Positions 7,175 through 17,485 of a DNA stretch of 34,574 nt are shown piece after piece (position 1 is the first letter of the stretch; each line of letters begins with the position of its first letter). The position numbers and the translations under genes were made by a program. The notes beneath the pieces are model-generated. The model did not search any database. It was given only the letters and a program-made list of their open reading frames with translations, and had not been told where the DNA came from. This stretch comes from Deltaproteobacteria bacterium (lineage in GTDB: Bacteria > Desulfobacterota > Syntrophia > Syntrophales > UBA2210): NCBI GenBank assembly GCA_019313695.1, contig JAFDAS010000009.1, forward strand, positions 1 to 34,574, read 5' to 3'.

Positions 7175-7875
7175 ATGCCCGCTCCGATCTTTTTCAGCAG
7201 CAGTTCGCCAAGGTCGAGGTCTCCCGGCGTGGTAATCTTGATATTATCGTACAAACCCGGGATTGTCTGCACAGGCACACCCATGCGTTCCACAAGAGAC
7301 GCATCATCAGTTCCGTAGAATCCCTCTCTGTACGCGCTCCTGTACGCTTCCAGGATGATCTCCCTTCTGAATGCCTGAGGCGTCTGAGCAAGCCGCAGAT
7401 CGCTCCTGTCGGGGGTATCTCTTATAATCCCGTCTTCACCAACTATCTTAATCGTGTTCTTCAAGGGAATTACCGGAATCACTGCCCCGTTCCTGACAGC
7501 TTCCCGGATGGAAAGGTCTATCAATTCCTCCGAGAGGAATGGCCTGACACCATCATGAATAACTACTACATCGTCACTATCATCAACCATCTCCAGACCA
7601 CTCCTGACGGAGTCTTGTCTTGTCTCTCCTCCGGCCCGGATATGCTTCACCTTAAGGATTTGATACTTGCCAACGATTTCATTCTTCGCATAAGCCATAT
7701 CGTCTTTCGGAACTACGAGTACGACGCGGTCAACAGATGAAGTCTTTTCAAATTTGATAAGGGTGCGACCTAATATAGGGATGCCATCCAGCGATAGAAA
7801 CTGTTTTGGAAGATCACGCAACATCCGTTTTCCGGAACCACCGGCAACTATAATCGCTACAGACTGCACCATCAT
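7171..7875 (-). CDS. ispD: 2-C-methyl-D-erythritol 4-phosphate cytidylyltransferase
   Basis: 234 residues. AIIVAGGSGKRM (7-18) is the CTP-binding loop with its conserved Arg and Lys; AGGETRQDSV, VVIHDGVRPF and RLAQTPQAFR are family signatures. The C-terminal PGLYDNIKITTPGDLDLGE is also typical. It activates MEP with CTP, the third step of the non-mevalonate pathway, and is followed directly by ispF. Two adjacent ATGs (7875 and 7872) could both start translation; no strong ribosome site distinguishes them. The 116-bp gap to the upstream PIN/TRAM gene holds one palindrome copy (7950-7965). Confidence 0.95.
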   Translation of the reverse strand: MMVQSVAIIVAGGSGKRMLRDLPKQFLSLDGIPILGRTLIKFEKTSSVDRVVLVVPKDDMAYAKNEIVGKYQILKVKHIRAGGETRQDSVRSGLEMVDDSDDVVVIHDGVRPFLSEELIDLSIREAVRNGAVIPVIPLKNTIKIVGEDGIIRDTPDRSDLRLAQTPQAFRREIILEAYRSAYREGFYGTDDASLVERMGVPVQTIPGLYDNIKITTPGDLDLGELLLKKIGAGI

Positions 7876-7949
7876 TACTTTTCTATTTTTATTTCTTTTG
7901 CGTTTATGTTCTATTCGCTCACAGACCCTGCCGCAAGCAGCGGGGAATA

Positions 7950-7965
7950 TCCCGACGAGTCGGGA
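7950..7965. repeat. Short palindrome TCCCGACGAGTCGGGA (dispersed family)
   Basis: Second intergenic copy, between the PIN/TRAM gene stop and the ispD start; its 16-bp core is identical to the copies at 6643-6658 and 34001-34016. Confidence 0.8.
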
Positions 7966-7991
7966 TTCAATTCATGTCGCGGCCTTGTTGC

Positions 7992-9008
7992 TCATACTTG
8001 CGCGGATATGCCGTTATGCTCATCATCTTTCGCGTTGGAAAAGATCATCCTCCCGGCCGCTGTCTGAAGAACACTGGTTACGACCACCTCTACGCTCTTT
8101 CCCATATATTTTATTCCATTATCCACAACCACCATGGTGCCATCATCAAGATATGCCACGCCCTGTCCGGCCTCTTTTCCCTCTTTTATAACCTTGGTTA
8201 TCATTGTCTCTCCGGGCAGAATCGGAGGTTTCAGGGTGTTTGCGAGCTCATTCACGTTCAGGATTTTTACGCCCTGAAGCTCAGCAACCTTGTTCAGATT
8301 ATAGTCATTGGTCACAATTTTGCCCCCCTTTTCCTTGGCAAGGGCGACAAGTTTTGCGTCGACTCCTCTTATCTTTGGGAAATCGGCATCTACAACATCA
8401 ATCCTTATATTGTCGCTTTTCTGCATCCGGTTGAGTATATCCAGCCCCCTTCTACCCCTTGAACGCTTTATGTGGTCAGATGAATCAGCGATCTGCTGCA
8501 ATTCATCCAATACAAAGCGTGGAACTATCAGGCTGCCCTCAATAAATCCCGTATCACATATATCGGCCATCCTGCCATCAATAATAACGCTGGTATCAAG
8601 TATCCTGTAATCCGGATTTTTTTCATCTTTTGAGGAACGGGATCTGGGAAAGTGGAATTCTTCACTCTTCTTTGAACCCAGAACCAGACCGAGATATCCC
8701 AGGATAAAGGTAATTGTGACGTAGATATACCCCCACGGCAGTATCTCCTGCTTCTCCAGCCCCGGCATGAACTTCAAGCCATAGGTAAAGAGAAAGGCGA
8801 TTGAAAGCCCGAGAACTGTTCCGATAACGCCACCGAATATAACCCTCAGCGAAAGTTTTCTTATGGCCTGTTCGGTTTGTATTACAAAGATTGAAAGAAA
8901 AAGCCCTAACACCAAACCTATTAAAGAAAGCGGGAAAGTATAATATTTTAAAGCAATAAAATAACCACTTAAGGAGCAGGCCACTATGAGTAAAAGCCTT
9001 ATAATCAA
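7992..9008 (-). CDS. Membrane-anchored PIN/TRAM domain protein (YacL-like)
   Basis: 338 residues. Four hydrophobic segments occupy about residues 3-20, 24-43, 57-77 and 92-111. They are followed by a PIN nuclease domain starting [14 protein letters not shown] (Asp138 as first acidic residue) and containing [13 protein letters not shown], then a C-terminal TRAM domain (about 255-325: [29 protein letters not shown]). This matches the YacL family of Firmicutes and deltaproteobacteria, often beside carD and ispDF as here. Function is not well established; the domains suggest a membrane-bound RNA-processing or RNA-binding enzyme. It starts with TTG at 9008, placed six bases after a perfect AGGAGG. 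Confidence 0.9.
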   Translation of the reverse strand: MIIRLLLIVACSLSGYFIALKYYTFPLSLIGLVLGLFLSIFVIQTEQAIRKLSLRVIFGGVIGTVLGLSIAFLFTYGLKFMPGLEKQEILPWGYIYVTITFILGYLGLVLGSKKSEEFHFPRSRSSKDEKNPDYRILDTSVIIDGRMADICDTGFIEGSLIVPRFVLDELQQIADSSDHIKRSRGRRGLDILNRMQKSDNIRIDVVDADFPKIRGVDAKLVALAKEKGGKIVTNDYNLNKVAELQGVKILNVNELANTLKPPILPGETMITKVIKEGKEAGQGVAYLDDGTMVVVDNGIKYMGKSVEVVVTSVLQTAAGRMIFSNAKDDEHNGISAQV

Positions 9009-9064
9009 ATCTCACCTCCTGACATTTAAAAACCTGTCATTATTTCAAGGAACAGAATGCAAAA

Positions 9065-9559
9065 CTACGCTGTAAATATCGCGTTCAAATTTCCCTCTAC
9101 TTCAGCTTCATCGCAGTCACCGGCTATTGATATTTCTCTTATCAACAGACTTTTCGCGGTGTCCATCATTTTCCTTTCACCGAATGACAGATCCTTGTCA
9201 ATTTTTAATGTAAAAAGATCGCGCAATACTCCTGCTATTTCATAAACCGATCCTGTCTTTATTTTTTCCCAATACTCTTTATATCTTTTATTCCATGTCT
9301 GCTTATCCACTGCCACATTTTTCTCTTTTAATATTTCATAGATTACGGGTATCTCTTCTTCTGAAATCACCTCCCTGAGGCCAACAAACTCCGCGCCATT
9401 CCGGGGTATCATGATCTTTGCATTATTACCCAATATTTTCATTACGTAGAAGAGTTGATCGTCTCCCATAACGTTTCTGGTTTCTATAGACTCAATAACA
9501 CCGACCCCATGTGCCGGATAAACAGCCATATCTCCTACATTAAACATTCCTTTTTCCAC
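9065..9559 (-). CDS. carD: CarD/CdnL-family transcription factor
   Basis: Up to 164 residues. The N-terminal Tudor-like RNA-polymerase interaction domain is recognised by FNVGDMAVYPAHGVGVIESI; the helical C-terminal DNA-contacting domain includes WNKRYKEYWEKI and DKDLSFGERKMMDTAKSLL. CarD/CdnL proteins bind the beta subunit and stabilise open complexes, especially at rRNA promoters, so this is probably a global activator. Two starts are possible: GTG at 9559 close to GAGAGGAG, or ATG at 9547 (residue 5), which fits the usual MFxVGD beginning. The gene has its own strong promoter and probably heads the PIN/TRAM-ispDF transcript. Confidence 0.92.
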   Translation of the reverse strand: MEKGMFNVGDMAVYPAHGVGVIESIETRNVMGDDQLFYVMKILGNNAKIMIPRNGAEFVGLREVISEEEIPVIYEILKEKNVAVDKQTWNKRYKEYWEKIKTGSVYEIAGVLRDLFTLKIDKDLSFGERKMMDTAKSLLIREISIAGDCDEAEVEGNLNAIFTA

Positions 9560-9600
9560 GCTCCTCTCAACCTAAGACAATCTATATTCACAAGTTGACC

Positions 9601-9629
9601 TATATATCATAACCCTGCATTGCGGTCAA
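9601..9629 (-). promoter_or_regulatory. Near-consensus sigma-70-type promoter of the carD-like gene
   Basis: Reverse strand: TTGACC (9629-9624), a 17-bp spacer and TATATA (9606-9601). The predicted transcript would start near 9594, some 35 bases before the start codon. It lies in the divergent gap between carD and the EF-G-like gene. Confidence 0.75.
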
Positions 9630-9741
9630 TCAAATCTTCCGGAAAACCGCCAAAAGGAAGAAAATTGTCTTGACTTTGCAAGATGGAATGGGCTAAGCAT
9701 CCGCAGTTATAACACCACCAACAGCTATGGAAAGGAGTGTC

Positions 9742-11820
9742 ATGTCACAATACGATTCTAATTCACTCAGAAATGTTGCAATTACGGGACATGGAGGAAC
9801 GGGAAAGACTTCTCTCTGCGAATCCTTCCTGTTTTTAGGCGGGAAGTCCGACAAATGCGGAAGGGTCGACGATGGAAGTTCTTCCATGGATTTTGAACCG
9901 GAAGAGCAAAAAAGGCATATCTCTATAAGTTCGGCAATAAACTTCTTTGGATGGAACAAGCACAGGGTAAACATCATTGACACTCCAGGCGATTCCAATT
10001 TTTTCATGGACACCAAGTACAGCCTACGCATCACTGATAGCGTTATAGTCGTGGTGGATGCCGTGGGCGGAGTCGAATTCCAGACGGAGAGGGTATGGAA
10101 ATACGCTGACGAGTTGTCGCTCCCCCGTATGGTCTATATCAGCAAGATGGACCGGGAGCGTGCCGATTTTTTCAAGACCGTGGAAGACATAAACAACAAA
10201 CTCGGCAAAAAGGTAACGGTCTGCTATCTCCCGATAGGTTCCGAAGAATCCTTTAAAGGCTTGATAGACCTTGCGAACATGAAAGCGCTGATCTTTGACG
10301 ATCCCAAAGGGAAACCCGGGAAAGAAGATATTCCTGAAGATCTCCTGGAAGATGCAAAAGCATATCGTGAGACTATGGTGGAGGATATAGCCGAATGTGA
10401 CGAGGGCTTAATGGATAAATATCTGGAGGAGGGAGACCTTTCTATCGACGACATTCAAAATGGTCTTCGAAAGGGAGTCATCTCAGGAGGCTTGATCCCT
10501 GTCATGTGTGGATCGGCTCTGAATAACATAGGAATCACCCCCCTTATGGATATTATTGTAACCTCTCTCCCCTCCCCCCTGGATCGAGGAGCTGTCACTG
10601 GCAAAGAACCGAATACAGGGGAAGAGAATGAAAGAACACCGGATGAAAATGCACCCTTTTCGGCAATGGTATTCAAAACCATCGCCGACCCATATGCGGG
10701 AAAACTTACACTGTTCAGGGTCTTTTCAGGAACACTCTCGTCTGATTTTGTATTTTATAACGCATCGAAGGACCTGAGTGAAAAATGCGGAAATATCTTC
10801 TATCTGGAAGGCAAAACCCAGGTTCCGGTGGAATCACTCATCCCCGGAGATATTGCCGCTCTTGCCAAGCTGAAAGAAACTTCCACCGGTGACACCATGT
10901 GTGATGCAAAATCGCCCATCATCTATGATAAAGTTCCTCTGATAAATCCTGTTGTTCGCTACGCGGTGGAACCCAAGACCAAGGGGGATGAGGAAAAGAT
11001 ACATTCGTCTCTCAACAGACTGATCGACGAAGATCAAACCCTCTCGATCCATAGAGACCCCCAGACAGGAGAAACCATCCTTTCAGGTGTCGGACAGGTA
11101 CATATTGATATAACCTTGGAAAAACTCAAAAGAAAGTTTGGCGTTGACGTAAACCTTCGACAACCGAAGGTTCCTTACAGGGAGACCATCAAAGGCAAAA
11201 CAAGAATCCAGGGTAAGTATAAAAAACAATCGGGGGGCAAGGGACAGTATGGTGACACCTGGCTTGAGATAGAACCTCTTTCCAAAGGAAGCGGATTCGA
11301 GTTTGTCGACAGGATCGTAGGTGGAGTCATACCGAAAACATACATACCGGCAGTGGAAAAGGGCATTGTAGAGGCAATGGCTGAGGGTCTCCTGGCCGGT
11401 TATCCTATCGTCGATGTAAAAGTCTCCCTTGTCGATGGCACATACCATACCGTGGATTCATCCGAGATGGCCTTTAAGATAGCGGGCTCCATGGGTTTCA
11501 AGAAGGGATTTCAGGAGTGCCAGCCGACGCTCCTGGAGCCGATAGTCGACATCAGTATTGAAATACCCGATGAATATATGGGAGATGTAATCGGCGATCT
11601 CAACAGTAGACGGGGACGTGTGATGGGTATGGACAAAGAGGGATCAAACCAGGTCATCAAGGGACAGGTTCCACTGGCTGAAATTCTTTCATACGCGCCC
11701 GATCTTACGTCGATTACCAGCGGCAGAGGCACCTTCTCTTATGAGATCTCTCGCTACGAAGAACTGCCCTCGCACCTGCAGGAAAAGGTTATCGCCGAAT
11801 CGAAAAAGGAAGAGGCTTAA
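9742..11820 (+). CDS. EF-G-like translational GTPase (divergent paralogue)
   Basis: 692 residues with the full EF-G domain order. G1 is GHGGTGKT (16-23), then EEQKRHISISSAI (54-66) replaces the usual switch I EQERGITI. G3 is DTPGD (80-84) instead of DTPGH, so the catalytic His of elongation factors is replaced by Asp84. G4 is SKMD (134-137) instead of NKMD. Domain IV is recognisable from GGKGQYGDTWLEIEP and GVIPKTYIPAVEKGI, and domain V from RGRVMGM. Such paralogues (EF-G2 type) accompany a standard FusA in many deltaproteobacteria; their job is unclear and could be stress or ribosome recycling. The start is ATG at 9742, four bases after AAAGGAG, in preference to the ATG at 9727. Divergent from carD. 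Confidence 0.9.
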   Translation: MSQYDSNSLRNVAITGHGGTGKTSLCESFLFLGGKSDKCGRVDDGSSSMDFEPEEQKRHISISSAINFFGWNKHRVNIIDTPGDSNFFMDTKYSLRITDSVIVVVDAVGGVEFQTERVWKYADELSLPRMVYISKMDRERADFFKTVEDINNKLGKKVTVCYLPIGSEESFKGLIDLANMKALIFDDPKGKPGKEDIPEDLLEDAKAYRETMVEDIAECDEGLMDKYLEEGDLSIDDIQNGLRKGVISGGLIPVMCGSALNNIGITPLMDIIVTSLPSPLDRGAVTGKEPNTGEENERTPDENAPFSAMVFKTIADPYAGKLTLFRVFSGTLSSDFVFYNASKDLSEKCGNIFYLEGKTQVPVESLIPGDIAALAKLKETSTGDTMCDAKSPIIYDKVPLINPVVRYAVEPKTKGDEEKIHSSLNRLIDEDQTLSIHRDPQTGETILSGVGQVHIDITLEKLKRKFGVDVNLRQPKVPYRETIKGKTRIQGKYKKQSGGKGQYGDTWLEIEPLSKGSGFEFVDRIVGGVIPKTYIPAVEKGIVEAMAEGLLAGYPIVDVKVSLVDGTYHTVDSSEMAFKIAGSMGFKKGFQECQPTLLEPIVDISIEIPDEYMGDVIGDLNSRRGRVMGMDKEGSNQVIKGQVPLAEILSYAPDLTSITSGRGTFSYEISRYEELPSHLQEKVIAESKKEEA

Positions 11821-11854
11821 GAGAAGGATTCGAGGGATCGAGTGAAAGATGTAG

Positions 11855-11887
11855 GGTGGATTAAGGCGCGTAAGCGACGAATCCACC
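11855..11887. repeat. Hairpin repeat GGTGGATT...AATCCACC
   Basis: Perfect 8-bp arms (11855-11862 and 11880-11887) enclose a short CGC/GCG inner stem. This resembles a widespread proteobacterial intergenic repeat of the form GGGTGGATTAAG...AATCCACC. It lies between the EF-G-like gene and mog; without a T run it is unlikely to be a classical terminator. Confidence 0.7.
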
Positions 11888-11891
11888 AAAA

Positions 11892-11906
11892 TCCCGACTC
11901 GTCGGA
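11892..11906. repeat. Degenerate member of the TCCCGA/TCGGGA palindrome family
   Basis: TCCCGACTCGTCGGA directly follows the GGTGGATT hairpin. Its arms are CCGA and TCGG with one mismatch in the outer pair compared with the perfect copies. Confidence 0.55.
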
Positions 11907-11952
11907 ACAGCCTTCAGCCTAAACAACCTGAGCAGTTACGAGATGGGTATCT

Positions 11953-12441
11953 ATGATTACCGGTGGAGTCATAACAATAAGTGACAAGGGCTCCCGCGGC
12001 GAGAGGGAGGACTTAAGCGGCGGGGAGGTTATTCGCATGCTGGGCGATATCGATATCCGGATTGCCGATTACGAAATAATTCCCGATGAAAAAGAGATCA
12101 TAAGAGACAAGATAATAGAGTACACCGACAATAAGAATCTGGATCTGGTTGTAACAACCGGCGGAACCGGAGTAAGCCCACGGGATGTCACGCCCGATGC
12201 GACCCTGGAAATAATAGAAAAGGAACTCCCTGGTATGGCGGAAGCCATGAGGAGGGAAAGCATGAATAAGACACCTCATGCAATGATATCAAGGGCTGTA
12301 ACGGGGATAAGGGGGCAATCTCTGATCATCAATCTGCCAGGAAGCCCGAAGGCGGCCAGAGAAAATCTGGCGGTACTCCTTCCCGCCCTGAAACACACGA
12401 TAGAAAAATTAAAGGGGGACATGTCGGACTGCGGCGGTTAG
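11953..12441 (+). CDS. mog: Molybdopterin adenylyltransferase / MoaB-MogA family
   Basis: 162 residues. GGVITISDKGSRGER (4-18) is the N-terminal strand and substrate loop; VVTTGGTGVSPRDVTPDA is the MPT-binding signature, with the conserved acidic residues; GIRGQSLIINLPGSPKA closes the fold. Enzymes of this family adenylate molybdopterin before metal insertion. No other molybdenum cofactor genes are nearby. Short MoaB/MogA proteins are hard to tell apart by sequence; I lean to MogA function. The convergent lapA-like gene ends 15 bp beyond its stop. Confidence 0.88.
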   Translation: MITGGVITISDKGSRGEREDLSGGEVIRMLGDIDIRIADYEIIPDEKEIIRDKIIEYTDNKNLDLVVTTGGTGVSPRDVTPDATLEIIEKELPGMAEAMRRESMNKTPHAMISRAVTGIRGQSLIINLPGSPKAARENLAVLLPALKHTIEKLKGDMSDCGG

Positions 12442-12456
12442 GACTCATCCGACCTG

Positions 12457-12780
12457 TTACGAATTCCACTTGCTCGTTGTCTCTTCAGTTTTTGTCTCCT
12501 GAATGGCGGGGAGCTTCTCATTCGGTGTTGTTTTTTCCAGCACCTTAATCTTCTTTTTCAGCTTTGCAACTTCCCTGGAGAGCCTGAACCTTTCCACTAT
12601 TCCCATAAAACCGGCGAATATTATGCCTATGCCAAAAGATATGAAAATCAGCATATAAGCGGCCACGCTGACGTCTATAATCTTGTAATATTCGAGATGA
12701 ACAGGATCAGTATTTACCAGCGAGAAAGTAATGATAAACAGCATAACCAACGTCACAATAATTGTATAAAGAAGTTTCAT
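12457..12780 (-). CDS. LapA-domain (DUF1049) small inner-membrane protein
   Basis: 107 residues: two transmembrane segments (about 4-22 and 39-60), then a basic turn RFRLSREVAKLKKKIKVLEK that is probably a short coiled coil, and a polar tail. The arrangement fits the LapA/YciS family, which in E. coli works with LapB in controlling lipopolysaccharide assembly. The start lies 1 bp beyond the stop of the upstream HIT gene, and GGAGAGAGGAGAG supplies the ribosome site, so the two are in one transcript. No lapB is present here, so the functional link is only inferred. Confidence 0.82.
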   Translation of the reverse strand: MKLLYTIIVTLVMLFIITFSLVNTDPVHLEYYKIIDVSVAAYMLIFISFGIGIIFAGFMGIVERFRLSREVAKLKKKIKVLEKTTPNEKLPAIQETKTEETTSKWNS

Positions 12781-12781
12781 T

Positions 12782-13264
12782 CTATCTCTCCTCTCTCCTT
12801 TGAAAATAATGTAATAACGTATTCCGTGTCTTTATAATATCCTCCGGAATCACCCTGACCTCTCCCAGGACTGTGGTGAAATTGGTATCACCCAGCCATC
12901 TGGGAACAACATGTATATGCAGATGATTATCGACACCGGCACCGGCGGCTTTTCCGAGGTTCATCCCTATGTTGAAACCTTCAGGAACAAGCGCTTTTTT
13001 CAAAGTTCTCACGCACATATCGGTGAGTTCCATCATCTCCATCTTCTCTTCGGCATTCGCTTCTTCTATATCACATATATGTCTGGAGGGAATCACTAAA
13101 AGATGGCCGGAGGTATATGGATACTTGTTCATCATGATATAACAGGTCTCCCCCTCGTACAAGACAAGGCCTTCCTCCCTGACAGATCCCTTACAGAAAA
13201 TGCACCCATCCGGCTTTTTGCCTTTAATATATTCCATTCTTCCGGGAGCCATTATGCTGTTCAT
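12782..13264 (-). CDS. HIT-family hydrolase/phosphorylase (Ap4A-type)
   Basis: 160 residues. MAPGRMEYIKGKKPDGCIFC at the N-terminus matches the APWRMEYI...GCIFC opening of the Ap4A-phosphorylase branch of the HIT family (CxxC zinc site). HLLVIPSRH is the central strand and HLHIHVVPRW (about residues 117-126) is the histidine triad, its middle His being the nucleophile. These enzymes hydrolyse dinucleoside polyphosphates or nucleotidyl amidates. The Trp of APW is Gly here, a small departure. The start ATG 13264 aligns with the family start. The upstream region is occupied by a MITE-like element, so its promoter is either inside or beyond that insertion. Confidence 0.92.
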   Translation of the reverse strand: MNSIMAPGRMEYIKGKKPDGCIFCKGSVREEGLVLYEGETCYIMMNKYPYTSGHLLVIPSRHICDIEEANAEEKMEMMELTDMCVRTLKKALVPEGFNIGMNLGKAAGAGVDNHLHIHVVPRWLGDTNFTTVLGEVRVIPEDIIKTRNTLLHYFQRREER

Positions 13265-13286
13265 AAATGATATCCTGCTTCAATCC

Positions 13287-13433
13287 ATGATTCTGCTGAT
13301 TAATGGTCTTTTCGCCCAATCTCTGCGTTATGCTCAAAAAATAATCCTCGGAATATCAACTCTATATACCTGTGGTTATTTTTTTCGCATGCCTTGATCT
13401 TGAACGAAAATCCTCATAAATCAACAGAATCAT
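13287..13433 (+). mobile_element. MITE-like element, copy A (147 bp)
   Basis: Begins ATGATTCTGCTGA (13287-13299) and ends TCAACAGAATCAT (13421-13433), terminal inverted repeats matching at 12 of 13 bases. The interior reads TCTTTTCGCCCAATCTCTGC...TTCGCATGCCTTGATCTTGA. An inverted second copy lies at 18904-19075, differing by about three substitutions plus a central block of about 25 bp that copy A lacks. No protein is encoded. The right end overlaps the last codons of the phosphodiesterase gene. Flanking CC/CC could be a 2-bp target duplication. Confidence 0.82.
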
Positions 13434-13908
13434 CCAGGTCTATAATTTTCCCCACTATCTCTTTCCCGATATCCAGAATCCCCACGGAATTGTGTTTCGC
13501 AAATCTTTGATCTGTAGGCGAGCCTGGATTGAACAGCAATATTCCATCCCTCACTTCATTCATGGCCCGATGTGTGTGACCATACACTATGCACTCAACA
13601 TTCTCAAATTCCCGCATTATCTTCTCTTCCAGACCAAATGGAGAACCCCAGCCATGTATCAATCCTATCCTTCGCCCCTCAATCTCCAGTATCCGTTTCC
13701 CGGGAAATACCTCTCTCACAGAATCGTGATCCATGTTCCCACTGACGGCATACACCTTTTTGTCTCTGAAAACATCAAGGACATCCAGCTCGACCATATC
13801 ACCCGCATGCAGAATCAAGTCAACATCATGAAAATAATCCTCCACGATCTTTTCAAGCCTGTCATCGGGAATATTAAGATGTGTATCAGAAATAACGCCT
13901 ATCTTCAT
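13414..13908 (-). CDS. Metallophosphoesterase, MJ0936/YfcE family
   Basis: 164 residues with all calcineurin-type motifs: GVISDTHL (4-11), LHAGD, SGNMDHD (the family GNCD/GNxDH), LIHGWGSPFG and YGHTHRA. The family are Mn-dependent phosphodiesterases of uncertain physiological substrate. The final residues DSVDL and the stop TGA are encoded by the end of MITE copy A (GATTCTGTTGATTTATGA on the reverse strand), so the natural C-terminus was probably replaced; the core fold is complete before that point. Start ATG at 13908; a perfect TATAAT lies at 13936-13931 on the reverse strand, with no good -35 box. Confidence 0.93.
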   Translation of the reverse strand: MKIGVISDTHLNIPDDRLEKIVEDYFHDVDLILHAGDMVELDVLDVFRDKKVYAVSGNMDHDSVREVFPGKRILEIEGRRIGLIHGWGSPFGLEEKIMREFENVECIVYGHTHRAMNEVRDGILLFNPGSPTDQRFAKHNSVGILDIGKEIVGKIIDLDDSVDL

Positions 13909-13978
13909 AACCGGTAATAGCGGATTTTCTATTATACCTGTGATAAAAAGACAAGCATTATTTTACAGAGCTTTTGGT

Positions 13979-14007
13979 TTGACATTTTACCGGCGTATGA
14001 CTAATAT
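13979..14007 (+). promoter_or_regulatory. Promoter of the small-ORF/ligA/acyP transcript
   Basis: TTGACA (13979-13984), a 17-bp spacer and TAATAT (14002-14007). The expected transcript start near 14014 lies after the two upstream in-frame ATGs (13940, 13997), supporting the ATG at 14039 as the start of the first gene. Confidence 0.7.
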
Positions 14008-14038
14008 CTTCTCAAAACATGTTATTAAGGACCTGGCA

Positions 14039-16694
<2,656 letters not shown>

Positions 16695-16714
16695 TAAAGA
16701 AGGGGCGACAGATC

Positions 16715-16768
16715 AGCGTAAAACTTAGCGTAAAACTTATTGACACGCAGCATTCATTCCCCTATAGT
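16715..16768 (+). promoter_or_regulatory. Promoter of the YtfJ-like gene with a 12-bp tandem repeat upstream
   Basis: TTGACA (16740-16745), exactly 17 bp, then TATAGT (16763-16768) is a near-consensus promoter. Two adjacent copies of AGCGTAAAACTT (16715-16726, 16727-16738) end one base before the -35 box, the place where an activator would bind as a tandem dimer. Confidence 0.75.
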
Positions 16769-16812
16769 CCTACGAATCTTACAACATCATCAACCAAAAG
16801 GGAGGGTCTAAA

Positions 16813-17340
16813 ATGAAGAAAATATTTTTTGTGGTTTTATTGGTGTTATTATGGACAGTTTCAGGCGCGATAGCAGGTGATTTAAAGGCGGGCGAGAAGG
16901 CTTCGGACTGGTCATTCACAGATGGAGACGGCAAGGCCTTCACAATGGGAAACTGGGCAGGTAAGGTACTTCTGATTAATTATGTCGATCCGGACGAAAG
17001 CGACCTGAATGAGCATTTCACCGATGCAATGAAAAAGGCAAAAGATGACGGACTCCTCACAGAAGACTACGCTGGAATAGGAATTGCCGACTGCAAGGCA
17101 TCATGGAAACCGGACGGACTTATTAAGCTGATTGGCGGCAAGAAGGCAAAAAAATATAAGGCCGTTGTCCTTTTTGACTATGACGCATCGTTGAGAAATG
17201 CCTGGGGCCTCAAAAAAGACACCGCGAACGCGATACTTCTGGACAAGAATGGAGTATGCCGCGCGATAGTGCGTGGTCGCGTGCCGGACGATAAGGTCGC
17301 AATTATCGTACAGCTGGCGATTGATCTCCAGAACGAATAG
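16813..17340 (+). CDS. Periplasmic YtfJ-like thioredoxin-fold protein
   Basis: 175 residues. A signal peptide is clear (MKKIFFVVLLVLLWTVSGAIAG, cleavage near 21). The mature part opens LKAGEKASDWSFTDGDGKAF, a peroxiredoxin-like beginning, and WAGKVLLINYVDPDESDLN takes the place of the thioredoxin strand but has no CxxC, so it is not a normal disulphide enzyme. NAWGLKKDTANAILLDKNGVCRAIV resembles the C-terminal block of YtfJ proteins. Two cysteines (in ADCKASW and GVCRA) remain. The exact role of YtfJ is unknown. It is a single-gene transcript with its own near-consensus promoter, GGGAGG ribosome site and terminator. Confidence 0.8.
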   Translation: MKKIFFVVLLVLLWTVSGAIAGDLKAGEKASDWSFTDGDGKAFTMGNWAGKVLLINYVDPDESDLNEHFTDAMKKAKDDGLLTEDYAGIGIADCKASWKPDGLIKLIGGKKAKKYKAVVLFDYDASLRNAWGLKKDTANAILLDKNGVCRAIVRGRVPDDKVAIIVQLAIDLQNE

Positions 17341-17369
17341 ATTATTCTCCCGGGTGCTACAAATACAAG

Positions 17370-17403
17370 AAAGGCGTCTCCTGCCATATGGGACGCCTTT
17401 TTT
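17370..17403 (+). terminator. Strong rho-independent terminator
   Basis: AAAGGCGTC (17370-17378) pairs with GACGCCTTT (17392-17400), and the run continues TTTTTT to 17403. It ends the YtfJ-like transcript. Confidence 0.9.
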
Positions 17404-17428
17404 GCGTTGTCTGCGCCAACCTTTCATC

Positions 17429-17455
17429 TTGACAAACAGGATTACCTGTTATTAT
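17429..17455 (+). promoter_or_regulatory. Candidate promoter with operator palindrome for the asparaginase-like gene
   Basis: TTGACA (17429-17434) is followed by the perfect inverted repeat AACAGG-ATTA-CCTGTT (17435-17450) and TATTAT (17450-17455). Spacing of 15 bp between the boxes is short, so activity may be low or regulated. A protein bound to the palindrome would block the promoter directly. Confidence 0.5.
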
Positions 17456-17485
17456 GTCCCATAGAAAAATGTCCGGGTGCAAATC

